Source: Phycomyces nitens
Lineage: Eukaryota; Mucoromycota; Mucoromycetes; Mucorales; Phycomycetaceae
Assembly (NCBI GenBank): GCA_022702545.1
Contig: JAHRBC010000003.1
Location: forward strand, 3,596,001 to 3,660,000
Length of the DNA stretch: 64,000 nt
Direction: 5' to 3'
Under the pieces are notes generated by a model. The model was not told where the DNA came from. It saw only the letters and a list, made by a program, of their open reading frames with translations, and did no database searches. Each line of letters opens with the position of its first letter. The stretch's first letter is position 1. This document shows positions 45,066 to 64,000 of this stretch, piece after piece. Made by a program: the position numbers and the translations under genes.

Positions 45066-48000
45066 ATGGCCGAAGATTTTCATTTTCTTCACAGAGACAG
45101 CATGCTTGGCCAGACATTTGAAACTTCGTCTGACACCATGCCCAACGTACTCATCATAATCAATGTAACCCAGCTTCCGGTGGAGTTACAAGACGGCGTT
45201 TTAAAGGTCATGAAGCATGCACCCCGCAACAACATAGTGAATGGTGTTGTCGATTGCCTGGATAATGACTATCAATGGCACACAAGGTAGATTCCCAACC
45301 GCCAAAGAGAATAGCCAACTTGAACCCATCAAAAGACTATGGATATTTATTGGTGAAAAAATAATATATATATTTAAATAACTGTGGGTGGGAACAATAG
45401 TTTTATCTATGATCAAAATCTACGCCCCGGGGAGTTGGTTGTTAATAGCAACCGTGTCGATTATGTATCCAGTACGTCCGAAGACTTTCAAATATGTATA
45501 CGATACAATCGAAGGATTGAAGGTATAATTGTATATTGCTATTATTATTGATTTAGATAAAGTAACAAATGCATATTCTACACTTTTTTTTAAAAAAAAA
45601 AGCTTTTCGTGCGCTGGGAAGACTGTTGGGTGCTGCGCGTGATTCAAGAGTAGCAACAGGTAAACATGGCTTGCTCTTGAACTTTACAGAACAGGCACAA
45701 TTTGAAACACAAGGGTAAATTCATATCCACAATAAAGGTGACAAAAATATAATTACTCATATGGTCATTTTTAGTGTCATGGTTGATTGCAGCCGAAACG
45801 GTGTCCTTCGAGTCCATAGTGTCTATTTTATTCTGTGTAATATGGCCTATATGGGACTAAATATGCTCCAGCTGTATACTGAAGATACGTACGAGGTAAA
45901 GAATAAGAATTTGCGAGGAGGTCAATGAATGCTCGGTTAAATGTTGGAACTGATGATTTGGATAGGTTGAAGGAGAACCATTGTTTGGATACTTGAGAGG
46001 TAAGTAACTAGAGATCTTTAAGAGTAAAGCAGCATATTAATATCTTTAAAGGAAAATATACCCAAGAAGAGCTCTCGGCAATTGACGATTATGCATTTGA
46101 TCTGTTGAGTAATTTGCGCCAGTTCATCGAATGGTCCGTTTCAAGAATTGGAACATACTAACAAACAGCTATAGAGGGATCGAGGTGATGCCCTGTATTC
46201 AGACATTAGGTCACTTTGGTCAAGTCTTGCAATGGCCAGAGTATGCTCATTTACGGGACAATCCCGAGGTTCTCCTTGCAGAGTCAGAGCCAACCTATGA
46301 TTTCCTTGAAAAAATCATCAAAGCCGCTGCCAGTCCCTTTAGATCCAAACGGATTCATCTCGGAATGGATGAGGTAGATATTCAAGAGCAAATGAATAAG
46401 CAATCTTCTCACACGCTTTTAACAGGCTCATGGCTTAGGTGAAGGAAGATATGCCCAAATATTTGGCTACAAAGAGCCAACCAAGATATTTGTGGACCAT
46501 TTGAAACGAGTACATGAAATTTGCGCCCGGCTTGGAATTCAGCCTATACTATGGTCAGACAGTAAGGCTTTGGAGAGAGAAATAGCAAGGGCCTTTGAAG
46601 GACATGAATATTAATTGGCTACATGTGTTTAGTGCTATTTTGCCTAGGTTTGTAATCAAACAAGATTGCCATTAAAGTCAGTGTGATAATAACTATTGTC
46701 TGCAGCGGCCAGGAACAATACCCTTCAAGGATACTATGATGAATCTAGCAATCCGGCAACACCAGAGCTGGTCGAAAGCATGCCCAATAATACTGACCTT
46801 ATTTACTGGGACTATTATCATACCAACCCTGATATTTATGAGCAAAAATTAAAGCAACACCGAGATCTCGGCTGCCATCAACCTTGGGTTGCAAGTAGGT
46901 TTTGTGTTTAAATATAGGTTTGTGAGGCTAATGTCCAATAGCTGGAGTTTGGACATGGAGTAGGTTCTGGTCAGCTCTTCCGTTTACTTTTGAGGCTGTG
47001 AGAGCAAGTACAGTAACTGCCAAAGACAAGGATCATGGTGTTCGTAATACCTTTATTACCATCTGGGGTGACGAAGGAAATGAATGCGATATGTAAACGG
47101 GACTGAAAAATTGCAAAAGACGAAATATTGACTGACTTGAGCATTTGACTAGATATTCTGCCCTGCCTGCCATGTGTTATTATGCACACCATGGCTATAG
47201 TAGCCAAGATGAAATCGATATTTCTTTGCTAAAGTTAAGCTTTGGTGAGAATTCTTCAAAGAGCCATGATTCCAAATGATGTCTGGCTAAGCTTTGTTGG
47301 TTTTGTATTGTAGAGGGTATTTGTGGTGCAAGTTTTGACGACTGGGTGTTTGCATCCAAGGCAAGTACAGATGTGTATGAGTAATGGTTGAAGACATTAG
47401 CTGATTAAATAACAAGTAGATTGACGATACACCCACTGGAATTCCCATCACTCAGCGCACTCATTATGCACCAAACACAAGCAAATGGCTGTTGTGGGAA
47501 GGTAATTGGAAAGAACTTGGTGATTTTTTAAATAAGACTTGACAAAAATTGTATGTTGTAGATCCCTTTCTTAGTTTTCTGTCACCCCAATACGCCGATG
47601 AAGACCTCGAAAACCACTATCGTTCAATTTCTGAGCACCTTTTTGATGCCTTGGAAAGCAAAAGGAGTCTAGGGCCTCTTAATCTACGTCTTGAGTTTCC
47701 TGCTCGTATAGCTACTGTATTGTCCTTGAAATGTCATCTTAGACAGCGTTTGGCAGATGCGTATCGAAAGCAGCAGTATGAGCAGCTCTATGATCTTGCT
47801 CAGGGTAGGTTGACTCGTCTAAGAGAAGAAGTGGATCATTTGTGGAAGTATCATCGCCAGATGTGGATGAAAATGTACAAGCCTTTTGGGTGGGAGGTAC
47901 TTGAGCTACGATACGGTGGGTTGCGTACCAGGCTCGAGACCATGTACGATCAGATAATGGCTCATGTTGAGTATGTAATGACTCTCAAGGACTCTCTGAG

Positions 48001-48136
48001 CGACAGTGAGATTTTAGAGAACGAGCATGCGCGTATAGAAGAGTTTGAGGTCGATCTAAAATGTGTCTTCCTTGGATCACGTACCAATCTACTTTTGGAC
48101 TATTCCAGAGCAGCAACTCCCTCACGCCATGGTTAA
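45066..48136 (+). CDS. Hexosaminidase D-like glycoside hydrolase (GH20)
   Basis: Intracellular-type GH20 beta-N-acetylhexosaminidase. Fifteen exons (45066-45286, 45401-45522, 45603-45714, 45775-45895, 45966-45999, 46052-46103, 46175-46373, 46426-46561, 46633-46647, 46706-46894, 46942-47092, 47153-47244, 47314-47360, 47420-47501, 47562-48136) give 715 residues. The TIM-barrel shows MAYMGLNMLQLYTEDTYEVE, IEVMPCIQTLGHFGQVLQWP, the catalytic Asp-Glu pair in RIHLGMDEAHGLGEGRY (about 286-287), LGIQPILWSDM, TDLIYWDYYH and a substrate-site GVWTWSRFW. About 190 helical residues follow, as is usual in HexD-type proteins. No signal peptide is seen. Exon 9 is 15 nt long. Intron 13 (47361-47419) uses a GC donor (AAG|GCAAGT). 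The frame is open further upstream, but ATG 45066 follows a pyrimidine tract. Confidence 0.92.
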
Positions 48137-48445
48137 AGATGTTTAATTAAACTTTCTCGATAATCTCGCGTCATTGCATGGAATATTATATTTACATTAT
48201 TATCTATGCAGGAAGAGTACAATGGTGATTTTTTTAGCTGCTATCTTGGCATATTCTTGCCATTTCAAGACTATTATATGTTTTTGTATATTGAAAGAAG
48301 TTGAGAATTTTTGATATTTATAAAGAATCAGAAGCTTAGTATTGTTGTGTACTTGTATGTCTGCAAGATGGCATTTGTAATGTGAGGGGAATGAAGGGGT
48401 TGAAAAAAAAGAAGATGAAAAAGGGAGAGATATTTTGATACGAAT

Positions 48446-48856
48446 TTACTCTTTCCATGAACTACTATACGATGCTGATCTTCCTCTGACACCCTCAAAC
48501 GCGTTGTTGATATACAGAGAAGTCGGCATGAATTGAGGCATAGTGGTTTCCTGTTGACCCTTTTCGATTGAATGATCCTGCTTTGTATTTAATGAGGCCG
48601 CCCCAAAGGAGTCTGGTGATTCGGGTAATGTTGGAGAGAGAAAATTAGAAAGAGAGTGGAGGATTTTGGAATCGATGAAAGGAAAAGATGTTCGGTGTAC
48701 TTTGGAGGACTCGACAGAACTGTCCTGAGAGTGCTTTTGTTGGCTAGGATAGGTATCAGACGAGCGACGGCTATGGAACTGAGGACAGGCTGATGTATGA
48801 GACCCAAACGAATCTGTTTTCTCAAATGTCCTTCCACATTTACAACGGAATGGCAT
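48446..48856 (-). CDS. Small CxC-type zinc-finger-like protein
   Basis: Single-exon protein of 136 residues. It starts MPFRCKCGRTFEKTDSFGSH and continues TSAC, giving a C-x-C-x12-H-x4-C arrangement, a variant of the C2H2/C2HC fold. The remainder is Ser/Pro-rich and probably disordered, ending SASYSSSWKE. I take the ATG at 48856 rather than upstream near-cognate codons because the finger begins right there. No family is recognised. It lies convergent to the hexosaminidase (310 bp between stops, AT-rich with no other feature). Confidence 0.55.
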   Translation of the reverse strand: MPFRCKCGRTFEKTDSFGSHTSACPQFHSRRSSDTYPSQQKHSQDSSVESSKVHRTSFPFIDSKILHSLSNFLSPTLPESPDSFGAASLNTKQDHSIEKGQQETTMPQFMPTSLYINNAFEGVRGRSASYSSSWKE

Positions 48857-50441
48857 TACTGTTATGATGGGATATTGTAAAGTATGAGGTATAGAGGGAA
48901 GGAGAGGCAAGAGTTGAGAAATAGGTCAGTTGTGCTTTATAGAGCTTGATGTCCATTTGTAATCTGTTACGCCCATCACCCTCATCATGTGCTTATTAGG
49001 TGAGGAGCAATTAACTGATATGTCAGCATAAACTGTACAAAATCTGTCCCTCGTTTGGTGGCATATGTGTATATATGTGTATATATGTGTATATAAATAT
49101 ATTGAGTGCCTAGTGCTTTCTCCAGTGTTATTTAATGAAGAAGAACGCCAACTCCTTTTTAAAAAATAATTGACCCGGGGTGGCCATGCATACTTGTTCT
49201 CACCCAACGATCAGGTCCAAAAGACGTAAAGAAAATCTGGGCAGCAAGCGCAAAACCTGCAACTCACAAGATTGACATAATAAAGAGCCATCAATTGTTT
49301 ATACCATTTTTTTATAAATTGAAAAAAAATATGTGCCCATACAAATATATGCAGGCCAAAAAAGCAATTTGGAATGAAGATTGTCGCATTCTTTCAAAGA
49401 AGCCTATCCTAATGTCTGAAGGATTGAAGCTAGCATGTCTCTAGAGCCCTTTATTAATAGAACGTCCAAATATCTGTAATTGTCTCTGCTATGGTTAATT
49501 TAATGCATCAGGGATTGGGCGCACGGTCAAGCCTATTCTTTATTAAAAAAAAATACCAGTTTTCTAGATGCTTGCATTAGAACACAGAATATTCATATCT
49601 TTGATCTCTCGGATGATTTCTCAAGCAGATATCTACAGGTATCCAATATCCCATGTCTATTGACCAATCTGATTATATTGTCTGTTCAAATGCCAAAAGT
49701 TATTGGAATATTCTTGTCAATAGAGCCTCTGCCTCTCGTTTGAAATAATCCCTTGATTATGTATAACCTTTACAGAAAAGTCAAAATGGGAAAATAGAAG
49801 AACTGGCATTTCAAGAAAACATAATATTTTATTATACATATTACCTTATTATTTGGAATCCAGAGCCCAGAAAATGAATGCGCTGTCTATCGTATCCAAC
49901 CAAACTCTCCCGTCATAAATAAAGTCCAAAAGACCGTAATCGGGTTTATCTTTACGGTATCTTGAAAAAAAAAGGTTATTTTCAGGGATTATGATGATAG
50001 CAGTAATAATAATAATAGTAAAGACTATAATATATTGGAAATATAAATTGAATAAAGATTAATACTCTGACCAGCCTGGCCTGGTAAAGATCAACAAAGT
50101 ACCAATAGGCTGAAAAGAGATCCCTAATTTTTTTTGAAGATATACAAGTCTTATTCAACGATGATTTGTAAATGACCGTGTTCTTTCAAATCAAATGCAA
50201 AACTTGGACAATTGATATGCATTTTATTGCAATTATACTTGTAGCATGCTATATATTCGGTCTATTGCATATCCAGACAGTTATTTAGCTATCAACATTT
50301 TGTAATACCAATTTATACAAGTACAAGTACAAGGCAGCATATGGTGTATAAAAATAATAAAAGGCTGAGTTAAAGATGTTAATATGCGTCACCTATTATG
50401 AGCATCAAACATTATCAAATTTGATTTTCTTGTTGTCTAAT
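48857..50441. other. Divergent spacer, finger protein / ATR kinase
   Basis: 1.6 kb of AT-rich DNA with a GTGTATATAT repeat at about 49067-49096 and A-runs. Frames are short with no recognisable domains. Confidence 0.45.
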
Positions 50442-58770
<8,329 letters not shown>

Positions 58771-59366
58771 TTCCAAATGTCTTATAGATCCAACAAGGTT
58801 AAAGATAAATATTGAATAGAATAACACTTGAAGATTTTTTTTTGGTTCTTCCCCATCTTGTTTGCCAGGCATAGATTATATAGAAAACACAAATTAGACA
58901 GACTTGTTTGGCAATATTAATACGCCCACTGCTGTTACCAGAACAGGACATTCACTTGCACAATTTCGTATATGGAGCGAAAATTGATAATTAACATTGG
59001 TAACCAGTCATTTTTGATTGTTCAGTGAAAATAAATTCTCGGCTGTCTTTCTGAAATGAACACAATCGTACGACTATAGATTTTTAATGGATATCTAGCC
59101 AGTAGCCTTGCTCATTCGATAAAATGACAGGGAATTCGGCAAATCCGTTTGATCGGTTGGATTCTTGCACGTGTTTCCCTAATTGCAAAGAGCGGGCACA
59201 AACTGTTTCATACTCGGCCATCTTATCTAATAGGCATAGAGATAATAAAGATCTTTTTTATACATATATAAAAATGTATATAAAATGTAGCCATATAAAA
59301 GTCTATCGAATACACCTTTTGAATACTACTTTTGTGCTTTTCTGACCATAATCTACAAGATGTGGC
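58771..59366. other. Convergent spacer ATR/PGS1
   Basis: About 600 bp, AT-rich, poly-T near 58835-58844. Short frames only; nothing recognised. Confidence 0.45.
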
Positions 59367-60844
59367 TCACAACATTGTTTTAACCATCGCAGTGGCTAGC
59401 TTGACACCATAGGGCACTCGTCTGTCTTGTTTCTTGAATGTTTCGCTGGATACCACATTAGAGTATTCATGTAACCTGTTTACTTCCTATATTATGGCAA
59501 TATACCAATTAGGCTACTTTTGGTCGTTTTAAATGTTATCTTGCCTTGTGAAGAGATTCCTGTAGTTCTTTACTATTTGTAATCACAACCGCCTGAGCCT
59601 CTAAATCACGGTTGCTTGACCGATGGCCAAAATTGGGCGATCCGATCATGGTCACCGAAGGCCAGATTTGATTTGCAAGACACACCCAGAGACCTTGTCA
59701 ATACAATATTAGTCAGATAGAAGATAGTCAACAAAGGTTACCTTTGGCATGATAAGTCCAACCGGGACGCTTGTATTCCTCAATACTGATAACATCCTGC
59801 TTATTTGCACGAGTGATCTGTCTATAAAACTGTCGTTCGATATGTGTATATGCAGGCGGAAGGAATCGAGAGACACCTCTTGAATTAAAGAACCCATTGG
59901 CCTATCCATTAGAATACATATTAGGCTCCAATCTACTGGCGTTAAATTTTTTTCCTTGACACAGCAAAGTAGCCAATTCTCTACCTCTGGTGAAGCAGTA
60001 ATGAACTGGAAGCGAGCCTGAGTACGGAGGATGAATGATTTGTAACGGTCCGTGAAATTAAAGTAGCCTGATGTCAAATGAATTGTCCACCAAGAATCCT
60101 TGGATTTTCCTTGTCGATGGACGATCTCGAGTAGCTCGAGCGTCATCTTTTCGTCCTGTCTGATACCAAATGGCCCCATCTGAATAACAGGCAAGACAGC
60201 CGTGTCATCCTTAGTGGTGCTTTCTTTGGTCTTTTTCATGGCATCGCTAATGAAACTCTCCAACCGACTGCGAACTTTTGCCTTGAACAGACTACTCTGT
60301 CTGACTGGGTCTGGCATGGAAGATGGCATGGTCAAGGTGTAAGATTGGGTCGATTGAGGTAATCCGAGCTGGTACGAAAACGACCCAACCAAATTAATCA
60401 AGTTATGGTAATATCTTGCCAGTTCAGGCTGCTTATCGAATACAATGTAACGATCCTGTCTATTCGTAAAGTAGTCTGTACTCAAGTTGGCTCTAAAACA
60501 AGACTTGCATATTCTTTAGTACTTTGATACATGCCCAGGATTCTTTACATACCCACTGAGCATAACTGCATCGTCAAAGCCATAGACCTTGAGGTGCATA
60601 AGACCAATACTCTCATTGAATCTCTGTGGAAGAGCCTTCTTGAGGATCCCCTTTAGATCAGGAGTATGGTACATTGAGACCTGGACTCTGCCGGCAGGGA
60701 AATCACGAATCAATGGTAGCAGCAATGTGGCAGAGCTCTGGCTTTGTGAGGCCCGGGTTCCTCTCAAGCAGTCTACGAGTATGTGCACCTTTAGACTATC
60801 CGAGTTCTCCAGGGCTGTCCGGATAGTATCTACCTATGAGTCAG

Positions 60845-60889
<45 letters not shown>

Positions 60890-61280
60890 AGGCTTGCTAT
60901 CCAGACCATCCTGGCACTCTCACCAACTCCTTCTCCGACTGCCCAATATAAAGTGTTGCAAGAAAGATATTATCCTTTGCTGACAAGATACGTTTCTAAC
61001 ATGTTTGGTCAATATCTAGACTGTTGGCCATAGCTCTTTTCTTTTCTTCTTCTTTTTTCGTTACTTTGAGCTCTCTGTAAAAGTCAGAGGGTTCATAAAG
61101 GGGTAGGACATTGTTGCCCTGGGTGTAGAATACGGGTGCAGTACGTGTGAGAGGCTTGAATGCGCCCTTTGCAGCATGTTCAAGAACCGTTCTGGTGGTT
61201 GTGGATGAGCTGAATGCACGCTTGATGTGATGTGCTACAGTAAATGTTGTTATTGATGCTGTACGTGCTGTCCATGCCAT
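59367..61280 (-). CDS. PGS1: Phosphatidylglycerophosphate synthase (mitochondrial, PLD-type)
   Basis: Makes phosphatidylglycerophosphate from CDP-diacylglycerol and glycerol-3-phosphate, the committed step to cardiolipin, in mitochondria. Exons 61280-61065, 60995-60924, 60833-60553, 60492-59985, 59901-59742, 59693-59545 and 59486-59367 give 501 residues. The N-terminus (MAWTARTASITTFTVAHHIK then RAFSSSTTTRT) is a typical mitochondrial presequence. The first HKD motif is IGLMHLKVYGFDDAVMLSG (His 176, Lys 178, Asp 183), followed by ANLSTDYFTNRQDRYIVFD. The second half-motif is GWTYHAKGLWVCLANQIWP with MIGSPNFGHRSSNRDLEAQ, where the family itself lacks the Asp. Intron 2 contains a (TTA)n repeat. 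Intron 6 (59544-59487) has a GC donor (AAG|GCAAGA). A continuous frame through intron 4 encodes nonsense; splicing 59984-59902 restores the family sequence. Confidence 0.96.
60845..60888. repeat. (TTA)n microsatellite inside PGS1 intron 2
   Basis: A perfect run of about 15 ATT units within the 90 bp intron 60923-60834. It makes up half the intron and lies close to its 3' splice site on the minus strand. Confidence 0.95.
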
Positions 61281-62540
61281 GGCCTGATTTGATTCCCATT
61301 GCTATGTTGTTGCTGCGCCTAAAATGACATGGGAGTGTAGCTTCAAAGACAGTCACCCGCTCAACAATGGAAGCAGTGCATTGTTAGTTTTGTCTGACTT
61401 TTTGGGCCGATTTAGACCCATTCTGATTGATAATAAAAGTTCGATACTTCTTTATGGCTTGTTTTGTATTAATAATTAGTATTCTTTAGTTTATTATTAA
61501 AATATAAAAATAACCATTGTTTTCATTCATGAAAAGGGGTAGGGAATTATTATTATTTTTATAATTATTATTATTATAAAACATTGCTAAAACTGGTTTT
61601 TGTAAAGGGCTGACAGCCAACAAGAGGAGTATATTAAATAGATGGCATGGAATTATACTCCATCTATAACCATTAAAATAAAATCAGACCTTTCTAGACC
61701 TCCTTTTTCAAAGTATATATTTATATAAATATAATATAATAATTCTAAAATACAAATCTTGGAATCGATGATTATGACGATCGACAGGCTCAACTTCAGT
61801 AAAGAATGATATTATCTGCAATTTAGAAATGAACAAAGAATCTCCAGTAGGGTTGGTGAGGTGGGGAATGATAAACGGCTGTCAAAGTGCCACAAAGATG
61901 CCAGGAAACCCTTTGGACACTTGTTTACCAGACAATTAAATATGTCTTTGGCCCGGCTATTGCCCACATGAGTAGGGACCCTTTAGACTGACTGGCCTCG
62001 TTTGCGTCTTCTTATTTGGTCTGTCTGCTGTTGGGTGACATTAATGAGCATCTCCGTTGGTCATACAAAGGGATTCTTGCTGTAACTCTGAGAATCAATA
62101 ACCAAAAAATGTCGCTCCACGAGGATAGAAACACCAACGTGGCAGTCGTTGTACAATAAAAGCAGGTTGGACCAAATCCAAAGCTCTTGGATTGTTTCAC
62201 AAAGCGGACAGTGCCAGAGTACATGTTTGCGCATGGACAACTGCGTTAAAAAGAGGAGGTCAAGACGAAAGCGCGTGTTAGGCCAGACAGTAACAATATA
62301 GCGGGTGTAACCAAGGGTGGCATGGCGGTGAAAGCGACTCTTTGCTTCACTCTTACTCTCTCGCTTTCTTTCTCCTCTACCCCCGTCTCTCTTTCGCTTT
62401 CTTTCTCTCTTCCTTTCATTGCCACCTCCCTCTTATTGCTTTAGGACGATTCACTCTTGCTGGATATTTGCTTCTCTTTAGGCTTCCATTCCTTCCAACT
62501 CTCTATACGAGCACACCCATTCACCTAATTATATTTAACA
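61281..62540. other. Divergent spacer PGS1/CDC24
   Basis: 1.26 kb. A TTATTATTA-rich patch lies at about 61548-61578, followed by a GC-richer stretch (61860-62300) without a convincing frame. A long CT-rich tract (about 62336-62425, TCTCTTTCGCTTTCTTTC type) lies about 120 bp before the CDC24 start codon and is likely the core promoter or leader. Confidence 0.5.
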
Positions 62541-64000
62541 ATGGTGCAGACAATAGACTCGCCTGTCGCCAATGATTCAATCACAAATAAGCCTGCATCT
62601 CAAAAGGCCTCTCTTTATTATACCTGTCGATCAGTCCTTCAGGGATTAGCCGCCGTACCTGGCTTCGAATCCTATCTCAACCAACAACAAGACTCCATCA
62701 CAAACGTAGATCCACTCAGCAAACTATGGTCTATCTGCAAACAAGGCGACAGTCTATGTCTCCTATACAACACTCTCATGCCAGACTCACCCATCAACAT
62801 CGCTCGACCTGATCCAAAGACGGTCATCAAACCAAAGGCATATATTTATCACTTCATTGTCGCCTGCCGAGATCAATTGCATTTCCCAGAAGAATCCCTC
62901 TTTACCCTCACCGATCTCTGGCAGAACGACACCAATGGATTCGTAAAGGTAGCTTAGCAAACACCCGTCCTGGGTATCTAATTGACCAACAATCAATCTA
63001 GGTTGTCGACACTTTAAAACGAATTCTTGATTTATTAGAAGATCAGGGCATCATTTCGATCCATACAGCCACTAATAGAAACTCGGATCCAAATGCACCC
63101 AAAAACATGCGAGACAAGGTAGTCATTGAATTTTTAGAAACAGAGCGCAAATACGTCCAGGATCTGGAAACACTTCAGGTATGTCATCAAATGCCATCCA
63201 AACCACAAATCCTCATCATTTTGATACAGAATTACATGCGCGAGGCCCAAATCCAAGACGTTCTCCCCCGAGACACTCTTCACCATCTGTTTGGCAACCT
63301 AAATGCCCTGGTTGACTTCCAGCGACGCTTTCTTATCCAACTGGAAGACAACGCAGACCGTGCTCCTCAAGAACAGCGGTTTGGAAATATGTTTATCCAA
63401 CTAGAGGAGGCATTTGCTGTCTATGAGCCTTTTTGCGCTAATTTCCAAAGAGCGCAAGATTTGGTATTACAAGAGGGCAACAAGCTCCAAAGGTTGGCTG
63501 ACATATTAAATCCAGTATATGAGCTCCCATCTATGCTAATTAAACCAGTCCAGCGTGTGTGCAAGTATCCACTCCTGATGCAAGAGATTGTCAAGGGCAC
63601 ACCCGAGGATTGGAAATATTCAGACGAAATGAAGGCTGGCCATGCTGCTATCCAAAGAATTGCCAGTAATGTCAATGAAACCAAAAGATGCCAAGAAAAC
63701 GAATTGATTGTGGAGGATCTCAAGCGACGTATTGAAGGCTGGAAGGGTCCAATAGAGAACTTTGGTCTATTGTTGCTTCAGGACAAGTTCTTCTTGATGG
63801 GCAATGATTCTGGCCGAGAAATGACGACTTTTCTGTTTGAAAAGACTCTGCTTATCTGCAAAGAAGAGCTCGATACAAACAGAAGGGCCAACGGGATGAT
63901 GAAGAAGAAGAAAAAGGAAACCACATTTGTCGTAAAGGGCAAGATCATGATATCAAAGATTGTCCAAGTAGTAGATACCAGCAGCCAAGGTACATACATA
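62541..64000 (+). CDS. CDC24: Rho guanine nucleotide exchange factor CDC24 (5' part, partial)
   Basis: Activator of the polarity GTPase Cdc42. Exons 62541-62948, 63002-63178 and 63230 to the right edge are in frame; GT near 63993 may be the next donor. The N-terminus has the CDC24 calponin-like domain (VDPLSKLWSICKQGDSLCLL, IYHFIVACRDQLHFPEESLF, LFTLTDLWQNDTNGFVKVVD). The DH domain follows, with VVIEFLETERKYVQDLETLQ, LPSMLIKPVQRVCKYPLLMQ as its core helix, and RIASNVNETKRCQEN. The PH domain begins at about IENFGLLLLQDKFFLM and TFLFEKTLLICKEE. The expected PB1 domain is beyond the window. It is divergent from PGS1. Confidence 0.95.

Noticed and set aside
45661..45690. A possible 30-nt intron in the hexosaminidase gene (GTAAAC to ACAG)
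   Set aside because: Too short to splice, and the read-through is in frame and protein-like.
59709..59984. Continuous frame through PGS1 exon 4 toward 59709
   Set aside because: After 59985 it no longer matches PGS1; splicing 59984-59902 restores the conserved sequence including the HAKGLW motif.
60589..61033. Plus-strand frames with poly-Tyr and poly-Ile opposite PGS1
   Set aside because: They run antisense through PGS1 exons and the intronic (TTA)n tract; the minus-strand gene explains the region.

Overview
The window is nuclear DNA from a filamentous fungus, most likely an early-diverging one (Mucoromycota, Mucorales-like). The evidence is: densely packed protein genes split by many short GT-AG introns (about 43-130 bp), very AT-rich spacers full of (TA)n and (TTA)n tracts, a lanosterol synthase, a BRE4-type 6TM transporter, a fungal wax-synthase-like MBOAT, and an exon-junction protein Y14 that budding yeast lacks. 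The lineage is inferred from gene content; no rRNA or mitochondrial marker is present. I rebuilt spliced reading frames by hand. For every complete gene except the ATR-type kinase, the exon lengths sum to a multiple of three with matching splice phases.

Layout, left to right: 5' part of a U-box cyclophilin PPIL2 (-, runs off the left edge); DDHD phospholipase A1 (+); gene-poor spacer; lanosterol synthase ERG7 (+), then a ~240 bp (TTA)n microsatellite; BRE4-like transporter (+) convergent with an MBOAT/wax-synthase-like acyltransferase (-); DCAF7-type WD40 protein (-); GT31 glycosyltransferase with a multi-span N-terminus (+); two-finger C2H2 protein (-); histone acetyltransferase HAT1 (-); a spacer holding a 176 bp MITE-like element and a decayed coding relic; rRNA-processing factor FCF2 (+) convergent with an orphan seven-helix membrane protein (-); ~4 kb gene-free AT-rich spacer; Y14/RBM8A (-); proton/myo-inositol-type MFS transporter (+); 2-hydroxyacyl-CoA lyase/oxalyl-CoA decarboxylase (+); single-finger C2H2 protein (-); Xaa-Pro aminopeptidase (+); dynein light chain roadblock (+); GH20 hexosaminidase D-like enzyme (+); small CxC-type finger protein (-); ATR/Rad3/Mec1 kinase (+, very large); phosphatidylglycerophosphate synthase PGS1 (-); 5' part of the Rho-GEF CDC24 (+, runs off the right edge).

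Most genes are core housekeeping functions: lipid and membrane metabolism (ERG7, PGS1, DDHD lipase, MBOAT), chromatin and DNA-damage signalling (HAT1, ATR), RNA processing (Y14, FCF2, PPIL2), transport and polarity. I see no operon-like or biosynthetic-cluster logic. Several neighbours are divergent pairs that may share promoters, notably PPIL2/DDHD with a 210 bp gap.

No clearly new biological system is visible. The points most worth a second look are the orphan 7TM protein, the unusually common GC-AG introns (six of about one hundred), the MITE with its neighbouring relic, microexons and a start-codon-only exon, and a DLN instead of DFN motif in the ATR kinase.
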